From Tistrella bauzanensis (GTDB lineage: Bacteria; Pseudomonadota; Alphaproteobacteria; Tistrellales; Tistrellaceae), in assembly GCF_014636235.1 (NCBI RefSeq), contig NZ_BMDZ01000010.1, positions 36,862-100,861 on the forward strand: a stretch of 64,000 nucleotides of DNA, written 5' to 3'. The position numbers and the translations under genes were made by a program. Shown one piece after another: positions 53,211-62,191 of this stretch; positions within the stretch are counted from its first letter, which is position 1; every line of letters starts with the position of its first letter. Below the pieces are notes generated by a model, which was not told where the DNA came from, ran no database searches, and saw nothing but the letters and a program-made list of their open reading frames with translations.

Positions 53211-54777
53211 GTGCGGCGGCCCGTCTGGCCAGAAGCAGGCTTTCGGCCTGATCCAGAAGGGCCGCCCCGTTCGATGCCGTGTGAATGCCATGGCGGAGCA
53301 GGGCGGCCCGGCCATCGGTGCCGCCAACCATGCCTTCGGCGCTGACATCCATCCCCAGCCCGTCGCCCAGCCCGGCCAATGCGCTGACGATGCGGCTGGT
53401 TTCGCTGTCGCCGATCTGTTCGATGAAACTGCGGTCGATCTTGACCCGGTCGAGCTTGATGTGGCGCAGATGATACAGGCTGGAATAGCCGGTGCCGAAA
53501 TTGTCCAGCGCCACCCGCACGCCCAGACGGCGCAGCCCGGCGCACAGGGTGCCGGCCGCCTGCGGGTCGCCAACCAGGGCGCTTTCGGTGATGTCGAGTT
53601 CCAGCCGGTCGGGGCTCAGCCCGCTGTCGTTCAGGATGGCCGCCACCTGGGCCGGCAGGCCGGCATCCCGCAACTGACCGGGGAAGATATCAACCGCAAG
53701 CGACACGTGGCCAGGCCAGGCCTGCGCGGCCTCGCAGGCCTCGGTCAGCATCCAGCGGCCAAGGGCATGGATCAGCCCGGTATCCTCGGCGATCGGCACG
53801 AAACGGTCCGGCGGCAGATCGCCATGCACCGGGTGATGCCAGCCGGGAATGGCATCGAAACCGGTGATGGCGCCACTGCGCAGGTCGAAACACGGACGGA
53901 AGCGCAGATGCAGCAGGCCGGCGTCGAGTGCCGCCCGCAGATCGCGCTCCAGCGCCTCGCGCAGCCTGATCTGCTGGTCCATCTCGGCTTCGAAGAACCG
54001 ATAGGCCGATCGGCGCTCGGCCTTTGCCCGATAGAGCGCGATGTCGGCGCGGCGCAATGCCTCGCCCGGATCGGTGGCATCCTGCGGCAGCAGGGCGATG
54101 CCGATGCCGGTGCCGATCGTATGGCGCACGCGGCCGGTGGTGACCGGTTCATCGCAGACGCGCATCAATCGTCGGGCCAGGCCGGTCGCCGCTTCGGGCC
54201 CGGCGAGATGTTGCGACAGCACCGCGAACTCATCGCCGCCCAGCCGGGCGACCAGATCGCCGTCACGCACGGCGCCCAGCAGGCGGGCGGCCAGGATGAT
54301 CAGCACTTCATCGCCAATCCCGTGGCCGTGGACGTCATTGATCTGCTTGAAACCGTTCAGGTCCAGCAGCAGCAGAGCATGGGCGGCGCCGGCGCGAGGC
54401 GGTGAGGCGATCGCGGTGGTCAGCGCTTCTTCGAACTGCCGGCGGTTGGCAAGGCCGGTCAGCGGATCCTGATAGGCCAGTTCCCGCGCCTGACGCTCGG
54501 CAGCGATCCGCCGCGCCATCTCTCGTTTCTGAAGCCGGTACTGGCGCAGGGTGAAGCCGAGCAGCAGCACCGATAACAGCACACCCAGCGACAGCGCCTC
54601 GTCCAGTTCGATCATCGCCGTGGCGCTGTCGGCCGTCAGACTGTCTTCATACAGATCGATCGCGACCACAACATAGGTTGCCACCGCCATCGTGACCAGA
54701 ATGGCGCCGATATCGCGGGTGGCCAGACGGTATCTGAGGCCGGCCAGCCGTCGGCGCATGAAGGATATCGGCTGCAT
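53182..54777 (-). CDS. Membrane GGDEF-EAL protein with degenerate EAL domain
   Basis: A 531-residue protein. Two N-terminal membrane segments (IGAILVTMAVATYVVVAID and ALSLGVLLSVLLLGFTLRQY) are followed by a GGDEF domain with an intact active site (ARLGGDEFAVL), so c-di-GMP synthesis is likely. In the EAL domain the signature is FDAI instead of xEALx, DDFGTGYSS is DNFGTGYSS, and AEGVE is AEGMV. The phosphodiesterase is therefore probably inactive or acts as a binding module. It lies convergent to, and overlapping by 29 bases with, the OFA transporter gene. Confidence 0.88.
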   Translation of the reverse strand: MQPISFMRRRLAGLRYRLATRDIGAILVTMAVATYVVVAIDLYEDSLTADSATAMIELDEALSLGVLLSVLLLGFTLRQYRLQKREMARRIAAERQARELAYQDPLTGLANRRQFEEALTTAIASPPRAGAAHALLLLDLNGFKQINDVHGHGIGDEVLIILAARLLGAVRDGDLVARLGGDEFAVLSQHLAGPEAATGLARRLMRVCDEPVTTGRVRHTIGTGIGIALLPQDATDPGEALRRADIALYRAKAERRSAYRFFEAEMDQQIRLREALERDLRAALDAGLLHLRFRPCFDLRSGAITGFDAIPGWHHPVHGDLPPDRFVPIAEDTGLIHALGRWMLTEACEAAQAWPGHVSLAVDIFPGQLRDAGLPAQVAAILNDSGLSPDRLELDITESALVGDPQAAGTLCAGLRRLGVRVALDNFGTGYSSLYHLRHIKLDRVKIDRSFIEQIGDSETSRIVSALAGLGDGLGMDVSAEGMVGGTDGRAALLRHGIHTASNGAALLDQAESLLLARRAAALNGTEPAPY

Positions 54778-54892
54778 CCGTCTGTGATCTCCTGCGCTGA
54801 TCGCGTCCCCGACCTGCCGGCCGGCGTCGGTCTATCCCGGCCGGCCCGCCGCGTCCGCCGTCCTGTCACCTGCCATGATATACCCCAAAAGA

Positions 54893-54928
54893 TGCCGCCC
54901 CGGATCGGATGATCCGGGGCGGCATCGT
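54893..54928 (-). terminator. Terminator of the NMT1/THI5-like ABC operon (minus strand)
   Basis: GATGCCGCCCCGGATC (54893-54908) and GATCCGGGGCGGCATC (54913-54928) form a perfect 16-bp stem with a 4-nt loop. On the minus strand it is followed by TTTTGGGG. Confidence 0.88.
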
Positions 54929-54972
54929 TGATGTCCGGTCGAGATGCGCGGTCGGATGGCCCGATTACGCGA

Positions 54973-55986
54973 TCACATCGCCTTGTCGTAGACCGCATGG
55001 GTCCAGGCGGCATCACCGGGATCCTTGGTGATGACCGGTGCGGACTGGGCACCCATCAGCACCTCGACCGTGCGCTTGAAGTCGTCGGGCGCCAGATAAC
55101 CCATGCCCTTGTCCGAGCCGGCGAGCAGCTTGGCGACTTCCTGCATCATGCGGGTCTGATGTTCTTCGGTCTGGGCGCCGGTCGTGTCGTTGTCGAGCAC
55201 GATCTCGACCGCTTCCGGCTGATTGGCCGCGGCATATTCCCAGCCCTTGACGCTGGCCTTCACGAAACGGGCCAGCTTGTCGACCATCGCCGGGTCGGCC
55301 AGGCTCTTTTCCAGCGTGTACAGGCCGTCTTCCAGCGTCGCGACGTTCTGGTCCTGATACTTGAAGGTGATCAGCTCGTCGGCCGGCAGGCCGGCATCCA
55401 GGATCTGCCAGTATTCGTTATAGGTCATGGTCGACACGCAGGATGCCTGCTTCTGCAGGATCGGGTCGACGTTGAAGCCCTGCTTCAGCACCGTGATATC
55501 GGCATCGGGGCCTTCGGTCTTGTAGCCCAGCGTCGACATCCACGACAGGAACGGATACTCGTTGCCGCCGAACCAGACGCCAAGGGTATGGCCCTTGAAA
55601 TCGGCCGGTGTCTTGATGCCGCTGTCCTTGCGGCAGGTCAGCATCATGCCCGACTGCTGGAAGATCTGGGCGATGTTGACCAGCGGCACGCCCTTCTCGC
55701 GGGTGGCCAGCGCCGAGGGCATCCAGTCGACCACAACATCGGCGCCGCCGCCGGCGATCACCTGCGAGGGATTGATGTCGGGGCCGCCGGCCTTGATGGT
55801 CACGTCGAGACCGGCTTCGTCATAGAAACCCTTCTCCTTGGCGACGTAATACCCGGCGAACTGTGCCTGGGTGACCCATTTGAGCTGCAGGGTCAAGGCG
55901 TCGGCCGCCTGGCTCGAACCCATCGCGGCCAGTCCCAGGGCGATGCCTGCGACCGATCCGGTCAGGAGGGTCTTGAGCGTCTTCAT
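54973..55986 (-). CDS. NMT1/THI5-like ABC substrate-binding protein
   Basis: A 337-residue periplasmic protein. The signal peptide (about residues 1-28) ends in GSSQAAD. The mature part starts LTLQLKWVTQAQFAGYYVAK, the ThiY/NMT1 signature, followed by EKGFYDEAGLDVTIKAGGPD and CVSTMTYNEYWQILDAGLP. GGGAGACGAGA precedes the ATG at 55986. It is the last gene of an operon with one ATPase and two permeases. Family members bind pyrimidine or thiamine precursors, riboflavin or nitrogenous solutes. No thiamine gene is near, so the ligand is unknown. Confidence 0.88.
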   Translation of the reverse strand: MKTLKTLLTGSVAGIALGLAAMGSSQAADALTLQLKWVTQAQFAGYYVAKEKGFYDEAGLDVTIKAGGPDINPSQVIAGGGADVVVDWMPSALATREKGVPLVNIAQIFQQSGMMLTCRKDSGIKTPADFKGHTLGVWFGGNEYPFLSWMSTLGYKTEGPDADITVLKQGFNVDPILQKQASCVSTMTYNEYWQILDAGLPADELITFKYQDQNVATLEDGLYTLEKSLADPAMVDKLARFVKASVKGWEYAAANQPEAVEIVLDNDTTGAQTEEHQTRMMQEVAKLLAGSDKGMGYLAPDDFKRTVEVLMGAQSAPVITKDPGDAAWTHAVYDKAM

Positions 55987-56078
55987 TCTCGTCTCCCTCG
56001 TCGTCATGCGTGGCCCCGCGCTGCCGCCGTCGGGGGTTGACCTCTGTGGTCGGCAGCGGGGGCGGCTCCCCTGAATGT

Positions 56079-56120
56079 CACCCGGCTTTGGCCGAAGCCT
56101 CCGAAGGCCGCAACCGGGTG
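56079..56120 (-). terminator. Intercistronic hairpin between permease and binding-protein genes
   Basis: CACCCGG (56079-56085) pairs with CCGGGTG (56114-56120), with an inner GGCC pair. It lies in the 159-base gap between the permease and the binding-protein genes. Such hairpins often separate the highly expressed binding protein from the rest of the transcript or stabilise its mRNA. Confidence 0.5.
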
Positions 56121-56145
56121 TATCGCGGGCGAGACGCGGTCCGCC

Positions 56146-57276
56146 TCAGCGGCCGCGCATCGCCGGATGCCAGAATGTCAGGCGGCGTTCGATCGCCGAC
56201 AGCAGCCCATAGGTGCCCGATCCGGCCAGGGCCGCCACCAGGATCGTTGCCCAGACCACGTCGACATTCATCCGCGCCACCTCGGTGCTGATCCTGAAGC
56301 CCATGCCCACCACCGGCGTGCCGAAGAATTCGGCGACGATCGCTGCGATCAGCGCCAGCGTCGCACTGATCTTCAGCCCGTTGAACAGGAAGGGCAATGC
56401 GTTCGGCAGCCGTGCGACGATCAGCGTCGTCAGATGGCCGGCGCCGTAAGACCGCATCAGGTCCAGTTCCTGGCGGGTGGTGGCCGACAGGCCTGCCAGG
56501 GTATTGACCAGCATGGGAAACAGCGTGGTCACCACCACGACCGCCGCCTTCGACGGCCAGTCGAACCCGAACCACATCACCATGATCGGCGCGATGCCCA
56601 CGATGGGGGCGGCGCTCATCAGATTGGCGACCGGCAGCAGGCCCCGGCGCAGAAACGCCACCCGGTCCGCCGCCACCCCCAGCAGGATGCCGGCGGTGCA
56701 GCCGATCAGATAGCCGCGCAGCGCGCCCTTCCACACCGTCTGGATGAAATCCGCCCACAGGACCGGCAGGCCGTCGACGAAGGCCGAACCGATCGCGCTG
56801 GGCGGCGGCAGCAGCACCGGCGGCACGCCGAAGCCGATGCAGCCCGCCTCCCACGCATAAAGCAGGGTCAGACCCAGGGCGGCGGGCGGCAGGATCCGGG
56901 CGGCAGCCGATGCCTCGGGCAGCCGGGCGACCAGGGTGATGCCGCGGGTGGCGGCCAGCATCACCGCGATCCCCGCCAGGGTGAAGCCAGGGCCGGCTGT
57001 GCCGAAGGCCACCGCGCCGGTGCGCAGGGCGGCTATGGTGGCCACGGCGCCCAGCAGCGCGCCAACCAGCACCAGCGGTCCGCGCGCCGTTGAGCCTTGC
57101 GGCCGCCGGGCGGCCGAGATGAACGGGATCAGCGCCAGCAGCATGACCCCGGCGGGCAGGCCGGCGTCCATTACCCACATGCCACGGCCGGTGTCGGTCA
57201 GCGGCAGCAGCAGGGCTGCCAGCAGCAGGCCGCCGCCGGCAAGATCAAGGCCGCGCGAGACGAGCGACCGGGTCAT
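56146..57276 (-). CDS. ABC transporter permease (BPD type), long N-terminal extension
   Basis: A 376-residue inner-membrane protein. The first 160 residues carry several hydrophobic segments (GLLLAALLLPLTDTG, GVMLLALIPFIS, LVGALLGAVATIAA and others). The following permease domain has the EAA motif RSYGAGHLTTLIVARLPNAL and a typical TM pattern. Ordinary SsuC/ThiX permeases have about 250 residues, so this one bears additional N-terminal helices. It overlaps the next permease gene by four bases. Confidence 0.87.
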   Translation of the reverse strand: MTRSLVSRGLDLAGGGLLLAALLLPLTDTGRGMWVMDAGLPAGVMLLALIPFISAARRPQGSTARGPLVLVGALLGAVATIAALRTGAVAFGTAGPGFTLAGIAVMLAATRGITLVARLPEASAAARILPPAALGLTLLYAWEAGCIGFGVPPVLLPPPSAIGSAFVDGLPVLWADFIQTVWKGALRGYLIGCTAGILLGVAADRVAFLRRGLLPVANLMSAAPIVGIAPIMVMWFGFDWPSKAAVVVVTTLFPMLVNTLAGLSATTRQELDLMRSYGAGHLTTLIVARLPNALPFLFNGLKISATLALIAAIVAEFFGTPVVGMGFRISTEVARMNVDVVWATILVAALAGSGTYGLLSAIERRLTFWHPAMRGR

Positions 57277-58208
57277 CGGACACCTCCGCTGCGGCCGATC
57301 GCGATCCGCTCGACCAGCGCCACGGCCTGAACCAGCAGGGCCGACAGAACCGAGGCCGCGATCAGCGCCGCCCAGATCTGGGTGGTCTGGCCGTAATACG
57401 AGCCGGCAAGCAGGCGCGTGCCCAGCCCCGCCTGTCCGCCGGTCGGCAACTCGCCCACGATCGCGCCGACCAGGGCGGCGGCGATCGCGACCTTCAGACT
57501 GGCGAACAGATAGGGCAGCGAGGTGGGCAGGCGCAGCTTCAGAAACACCTGCAGCGGGCTGGCATCATAGGAATGCATCAGATCCATATGCAGCGGATCG
57601 GCCGAACGCAGCCCCTTGGTCATGCCGATGGCGACAGGGAAGAAGCACAGATACATCGAGATCACGGCTTTGGGCAGCAGACCGGTGAAGCCCAGATTGC
57701 CCAGCACCACCACCACCATCGGCGCGATCGCCAGGATCGGCACAGTCTGGGATGCGACGATCCAGGGCAGAACGCCGCGCTCAAGCGGCCGGAGCGCCGC
57801 CATGCCGATGGCGAGCGTCATGCCAAGAATGGTGCCGAGCACGAAGCCTGCCAGCGTCGACTGGGCGGTGGCGATGGCATGGGTCAGCAGGTTGCGGACA
57901 TTGCCGACCGGCCGTTCGGTCGATGAGGTGACGATCTCGACCAGAACCTGATCGGGTGTCGGCAGCACCGGGCGGCGCTGACCGAAGGCCTCGGTCAGAA
58001 CCTGACTGGTCGTCGGGCTGGCGATGCCCTGGCGGTTCAACTGCTCGATGGCCTGCGGGCTGTTGAGGATGAAGGCGCCCAGATACCAGATCGCGATCAC
58101 CAGCGCCGCCACCGTCAGCACGGGCACGATATTGGCCGAACGATCGGCGGCGGCGCGCCACAGGCGGCGCCGGCCGGTGCCGGGCAGGGTGATGCCAAGG
58201 TCAGTCAT
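57273..58208 (-). CDS. ABC transporter permease (BPD type)
   Basis: A 311-residue permease starting MTDLGITLPGTGRRRLWR. One N-terminal TM (NIVPVLTVAALVIAIWYLGA) is followed by a short periplasmic segment and the conserved permease core with EAA motif HSYDASPLQVFLKLRLPTSL. It overlaps the ATPase gene by eight bases and the second permease by four. With its partner it forms a heterodimeric pore. Confidence 0.9.
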   Translation of the reverse strand: MTDLGITLPGTGRRRLWRAAADRSANIVPVLTVAALVIAIWYLGAFILNSPQAIEQLNRQGIASPTTSQVLTEAFGQRRPVLPTPDQVLVEIVTSSTERPVGNVRNLLTHAIATAQSTLAGFVLGTILGMTLAIGMAALRPLERGVLPWIVASQTVPILAIAPMVVVVLGNLGFTGLLPKAVISMYLCFFPVAIGMTKGLRSADPLHMDLMHSYDASPLQVFLKLRLPTSLPYLFASLKVAIAAALVGAIVGELPTGGQAGLGTRLLAGSYYGQTTQIWAALIAASVLSALLVQAVALVERIAIGRSGGVR

Positions 58209-59091
58209 AGGAGTGACCCTTGGCAAGACCGGCGCGCACCAGGGCCGCCACCCGCTGGAATTCGGCCGATTCGCGCATTTCGAGCGTGCGTTCCGCCGGC
58301 AGGTCGCAGGTGATCTCTTCCAGGATCTTGCCCGGGCGCGGGCTCATCACGATGATCCGGGTCGACAGGAACACCGCCTCGGCGATCGAGTGGGTCACGA
58401 AAACGCAGGTCAGGCCGGTCTGACGCCAGAGTGCGTTCAGCGCCAGATTCAGGTGATCGCGGGTGATCTCGTCCAGCGCGCCGAAGGGTTCGTCCATCAG
58501 CAGCAGTTCAGGGGCGAACGACAGCGCCCGCGCGATCGACGCGCGCTGTTGCATGCCGCCGGACAATTGCCACGGATATTTGCGCGCAAAGCCGTCGAGC
58601 CCGACCAGGGCCAGTTTTTCACGCACGATCGCCTGCCGTTCGGCCTTGGGCCGTCGGGCCAGTTCCAGCGGCAGCATGACGTTGCGTTCAACCGTCCGCC
58701 AGGGCATCAGCGCCGGCGCCTGAAAGACATAGCCATAGGCGCGGTCGCGGCGTGCCTCGTCGGGTGTCCGGCCGGCAACCGTGATGCTGCCGCCGGTCGG
58801 CTGTTCCAGATCGGCGATCACGCGCAGCAGCGTGGTCTTGCCGCATCCGGACGGGCCGATCAGCGACACGAAATCGCCGGGCCGGATATCGATGTCGACA
58901 TCCTGAAGGGCATGCACCGGCTGGTCCGCCGTCTGATAGACCAGCGACAGCCGGCGCGCGGAAACGGCGGCACCGTCCGATCCAGTGCGCGCGGCATCGG
59001 GGCCGGCCGCGCGGGCGGCCATGGGTGTGCCGGCCTGACCGGCCGGGGGTGCCTTGTTGCCGGTCGTGTCGAGTGTCATCGGTCCTGCCAT
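58201..59091 (-). CDS. ABC transporter ATPase (nitrate/taurine/pyrimidine class)
   Basis: About 296 residues. Walker A GPSGCGKTTLL, Q loop YVFQAPALMPWRTV, signature LSGGMQQRASIARAL and Walker B LLLMDEPFGALDE show a complete ABC domain. MAGP at 59091 and MTLD at 59079 are both possible starts; GAGG and AGGA are weakly placed. It is first in a four-gene operon (ATPase, two permeases, binding protein). Confidence 0.9.
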   Translation of the reverse strand: MAGPMTLDTTGNKAPPAGQAGTPMAARAAGPDAARTGSDGAAVSARRLSLVYQTADQPVHALQDVDIDIRPGDFVSLIGPSGCGKTTLLRVIADLEQPTGGSITVAGRTPDEARRDRAYGYVFQAPALMPWRTVERNVMLPLELARRPKAERQAIVREKLALVGLDGFARKYPWQLSGGMQQRASIARALSFAPELLLMDEPFGALDEITRDHLNLALNALWRQTGLTCVFVTHSIAEAVFLSTRIIVMSPRPGKILEEITCDLPAERTLEMRESAEFQRVAALVRAGLAKGHSYD

Positions 59092-59517
59092 GCGTGGTCT
59101 CGGCCTCACGAGTTGGCCCCGCGACGGTATCGGCGGCGGAGCTCTCCCTCCCGCGCAGCCGGTCCGTCGCTGTTGTTTGTCGGTCCGTGTCCGGGCCTCG
59201 TGGTGCAATCCTTGGGCCAAGGGTGCACCTGTTTTTACGATCGAGGTTCAACCCGTTGCCTGCAAGCGCTTTTTGCCTGACCGATCGGATAGGTTTCGGA
59301 CCGGGCGACATACGGCTGACACCCTGGCTGTCAGGGGGCGGGTGAGGGCTTTCTGCGCAAACTTTAGCCAAGGTTCGTATTGTGCACGCATTTTAAGCGG
59401 GTGAGCCTCGACAGTTGCCGACGGTCGGGCAAGCCTGCACGCCGTCGCGTCATGGTAGCGGTCGGCGCGCCGTCAGGCGAGCGCCAAGCAGCGGAACCGT
59501 TCGCGCATCACGACAAA
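59092..59517. promoter_or_regulatory. Intergenic region upstream of the ABC operon
   Basis: About 425 bases without a credible gene. A near-palindrome, TGCA-AT-CCTTGG-G-CCAAGG-G-TGCA (59204-59227), could be an operator for the minus-strand operon. TTGAACCT in the nearby minus-strand sequence recalls a thiamine (THI) box, but the other TPP-riboswitch elements are absent. Confidence 0.45.
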
Positions 59518-59546
59518 GCACCCGGCATGCGTGGCATGCCGGGTGC
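59518..59546 (-). terminator. Terminator of the XRE regulator gene
   Basis: GCACCCGGCATGC (59518-59530) and GCATGCCGGGTGC (59534-59546) form a perfect 13-bp stem with a 3-nt loop. On the minus strand it is followed by TTTGTCGTG. It stands 30 bases beyond the regulator stop. Confidence 0.85.
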
Positions 59547-59576
59547 AACTTATGGCAAGCGGGTGGCCGTATGGGG

Positions 59577-60074
59577 TCAGTGCATGGCGCTGGCGTCGGC
59601 GTCCATGTCGGTATCGGCGTCGTCATCGATGCCGTCGGTCGCGCTGAGCGCGCTGATGAGATCGGTGATCGCCCGCCGCGCCGTGGCGTCGGAAATCGAG
59701 GCGAGCCGGCTGCTGGCTTCGATCATGCCCCGGCTGATGCGGTTGCGGCGCAACACCTTGGGGCCGTCATCGAGCTTGTCCAGAAGTGATGATGGAGGCA
59801 CTTCCAGAATGCCTGCCAGGCGATAGAGCGAACACGCGCTGATGCGGTTCTGCCCCTTTTCGTATTTCTGCAATTGCTGAAAGCTGATCCCCAATCGGCT
59901 GGAGCACGCTTCCTGACTGAGACCACGGGCAAGACGGAGGGCGCGGATGCGCCGGCCGATCGCCTGATTGATTTCGGTTTCGATGTCTCGACGCTCGCTG
60001 CGCGGAGAAACCTGCGGCACGGCCGCGGGCTCAAGCGCGCGCGGGTGCTTCAAGCTGTTGAGGGCGTCACGCAT
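59577..60074 (-). CDS. XRE-family helix-turn-helix regulator
   Basis: About 165 residues. The helix-turn-helix (about residues 40-95) contains IGRRIRALRLARGLSQEACS and LGISFQQLQKYEKGQNRISA. A C-terminal helical part of unknown role follows, then an acidic tail DDDADTDMDADASAMH. AAGAGG nine bases before the ATG at 60074 is the best ribosome site; starts further upstream (60194 and others) lack one. Direct repeats of GTCATGA (60181-60187 and 60190-60196) about 110 bases upstream may be an operator. Related proteins are common in Rhodospirillales and Rhizobiales; the target is unknown. Confidence 0.85.
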   Translation of the reverse strand: MRDALNSLKHPRALEPAAVPQVSPRSERRDIETEINQAIGRRIRALRLARGLSQEACSSRLGISFQQLQKYEKGQNRISACSLYRLAGILEVPPSSLLDKLDDGPKVLRRNRISRGMIEASSRLASISDATARRAITDLISALSATDGIDDDADTDMDADASAMH

Positions 60075-60334
60075 CCTGGATGACCTCTTATGTACGGGGA
60101 CTGGGGTGGGCTTTCGGCAACTCATGGTGTGGATGCCGTTTATCATCGGTCCTGCACGGTCCGGGTGTGACGTCTTATGCGTCATGAACGTCATGATAGT
60201 ATGAAACTCGCCAATGTAACGACATTTTGGATGAAGAAATGTTCCTTCGGGGGAGAAACACGCGTGTTGCGCGAGGGGAAGGTCGAACGGGGGCCGGCAT
60301 GGCCGGCTGCTGCCGGAACCGGCACGCCGGCTGT

Positions 60335-61957
60335 TCAGGCGCGCCGGCGGCGAGAGGGTGGGCCTGCCACGGCCATGCGCCCGTCGACATAGGCGCCGAA
60401 AGTCTCGGCCTCCATGGCGCGGGCGAACAGCCAGCCCTGGCCATAGGTCACGCCGCGCGCGATCAGGTAATCCGCCTGGGCGCCGTGTTCGATCCCCTCG
60501 GCCGCGACGTCCAGCCCCAGGGTTGCGGCCAGCGACAGGATGTGGCCCATCACATCATCGGCTGGCGTGCCGCTGCCGATGCTGTCGACAAAGGTCTTGT
60601 CCAGCTTCAGCCCGTCGACGGGCAGGGTGGCCAGATAGGCGAGGCTGGAATAGCCGGTGCCAAAATCGTCGATGGTCAGCCGATAGCCGGCATCGCGGAA
60701 GCTGCGCATCGAACTCTGCGCGCGGCGGGCATCGATCAGCGTCCGCTCGGTTGCCTCAAGCACGATCTGATCGGCGGCGACGCCATGGGTCTTGCGCAGC
60801 CGGTCGAGCCGGCCACGCACCCGGTCGCTCTCGACATCCGGCGCCGACAGGTTGATGGCAATCCACACCGTCGGCCGTTCGGCCAGGAATTTGCCGATAT
60901 CCGCGAAGACATGCTCGATGATCTGATCGGTCAGGCGCTCGATCAGGCCCTCGGCCTCGGCGACCGGAATGAAACGGTCCGGCGAAATCATGGTGCCATC
61001 GCGCTGCTGCCAGCGCACCAGCGCCTCGCCTCCCAGGCAGGCGCCATCGCTCAACCGCACGATCGGTTGATAGACAACCCGGAATTCCCCGCGCGCCAAC
61101 CCGCGTCGGATACGGGCACCCATGGTGTCGCCGCGTCGCGCCAGGGTGAGGATCAGCCAGAAGATGATCGCGCCGCTGGTCAGGCCCAGCAGGCCCAGCG
61201 GTACCGCCTGCTGCCGCCAGGCTTCCAGCACCACGTCGATCGGTTGTGCCGCCAGCGCCATGGCGGCGCCGTCCGCGGTCGGGGCCGCCACGATCAACCG
61301 GTTGCCGACCCGCAGCGACCGGGGCGGCGGATCGGTGCGGAAACGGTCGACCATATCCGACAGCATGGCCCGTTCGGGCCGCGACCGCACGCCCATCACC
61401 TGGCGGCTGGTCAGCGACACCATGCTCAGAACCGTGCGCGGATCGGTCAGCACAAGGTCGTAGATCTGCTCGGTATCCAGAAACAGCGCGAAGCCGTTGC
61501 GGGCGATGACGGTCGATCGGGCAACGTCGCTGGCCGGCGCCCGCACGTCCGGCGGCACCCGGTCGTACCAGATCCTGACATCGCCCTCCGACATGTCGGG
61601 CAAGGGCAGCGACGCCGGCATATCCGACTTGCCGGCGCCCGTGCACAGAATGCGTCCGTTTTCAATGACCGCCACTTCCCGCACGCCGCGCGAGAAATAT
61701 GCCGCGGTGCGCAATCGCATCAGCCCCACAGGCTCGCAGGCCTCGGCCAGCGGCAGGCTGGAGAGGTCATCGAAGACCTGGTCGATTTCGGTGCTCATGC
61801 GGTTGTAACGGGCCAGCATCTCGTGGACCGCGCCGTCCAGCATGTCGGTTCTGGCACGGTTCGCCGAGCCCCAGGCAACCCACAGGCTGCCGGCCACCGG
61901 CAACGCCCCGATCAGCGTCGCCAGCGTCAGGGCTATCGCAAGCACCCGTCCGCGCAT
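60335..61957 (-). CDS. CSS-motif EAL-domain c-di-GMP phosphodiesterase
   Basis: About 540 residues. TM1 (about 3-27) is followed by a periplasmic CSS-type domain (to about residue 245) with two cysteines, C74 in ACEPVG and C105 in ILCTGAG, then TM2 and an intact EAL domain: GGEALVRW, INLSAPD, DQIVLEATE, IDDFGTGYSS, LKLDKTFV, AAEGIEH and QGWLFARAM. In known CSS-EAL enzymes the periplasmic cysteines couple redox state to activity. The ATG at 61957 has AAGG seven bases upstream; the frame is open to 62089. It probably degrades c-di-GMP, in contrast to the GGDEF-EAL protein at 53182. Confidence 0.9.
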   Translation of the reverse strand: MRGRVLAIALTLATLIGALPVAGSLWVAWGSANRARTDMLDGAVHEMLARYNRMSTEIDQVFDDLSSLPLAEACEPVGLMRLRTAAYFSRGVREVAVIENGRILCTGAGKSDMPASLPLPDMSEGDVRIWYDRVPPDVRAPASDVARSTVIARNGFALFLDTEQIYDLVLTDPRTVLSMVSLTSRQVMGVRSRPERAMLSDMVDRFRTDPPPRSLRVGNRLIVAAPTADGAAMALAAQPIDVVLEAWRQQAVPLGLLGLTSGAIIFWLILTLARRGDTMGARIRRGLARGEFRVVYQPIVRLSDGACLGGEALVRWQQRDGTMISPDRFIPVAEAEGLIERLTDQIIEHVFADIGKFLAERPTVWIAINLSAPDVESDRVRGRLDRLRKTHGVAADQIVLEATERTLIDARRAQSSMRSFRDAGYRLTIDDFGTGYSSLAYLATLPVDGLKLDKTFVDSIGSGTPADDVMGHILSLAATLGLDVAAEGIEHGAQADYLIARGVTYGQGWLFARAMEAETFGAYVDGRMAVAGPPSRRRRA

Positions 61958-62191
61958 GCCATCACCTTGAAAAGACTGACGGGTATCGTGGCCCGGATTG
62001 GCCCGTTCCGCGTCGGTCCGGCTGAAATCGGTCATGCCGCTGGCAGAGGCACCATAACCGATGGTAGAGTTTCGCCCATCCACATCCATGATGGATCAAA
62101 TTGTAGACGGCCGCGAGCGACGTCGTCCACCGTTGAGCGTGCATTGCGGCAAGGTCATGCGCGGCACGTGCCGCGACAGCATGCCAATCTG

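Noticed and set aside
59204-59300. TPP riboswitch upstream of the THI5-like ABC operon
   Set aside because: A TTGAACCT stretch recalls the THI box, but the CUGAGA element and supporting stems are not seen.
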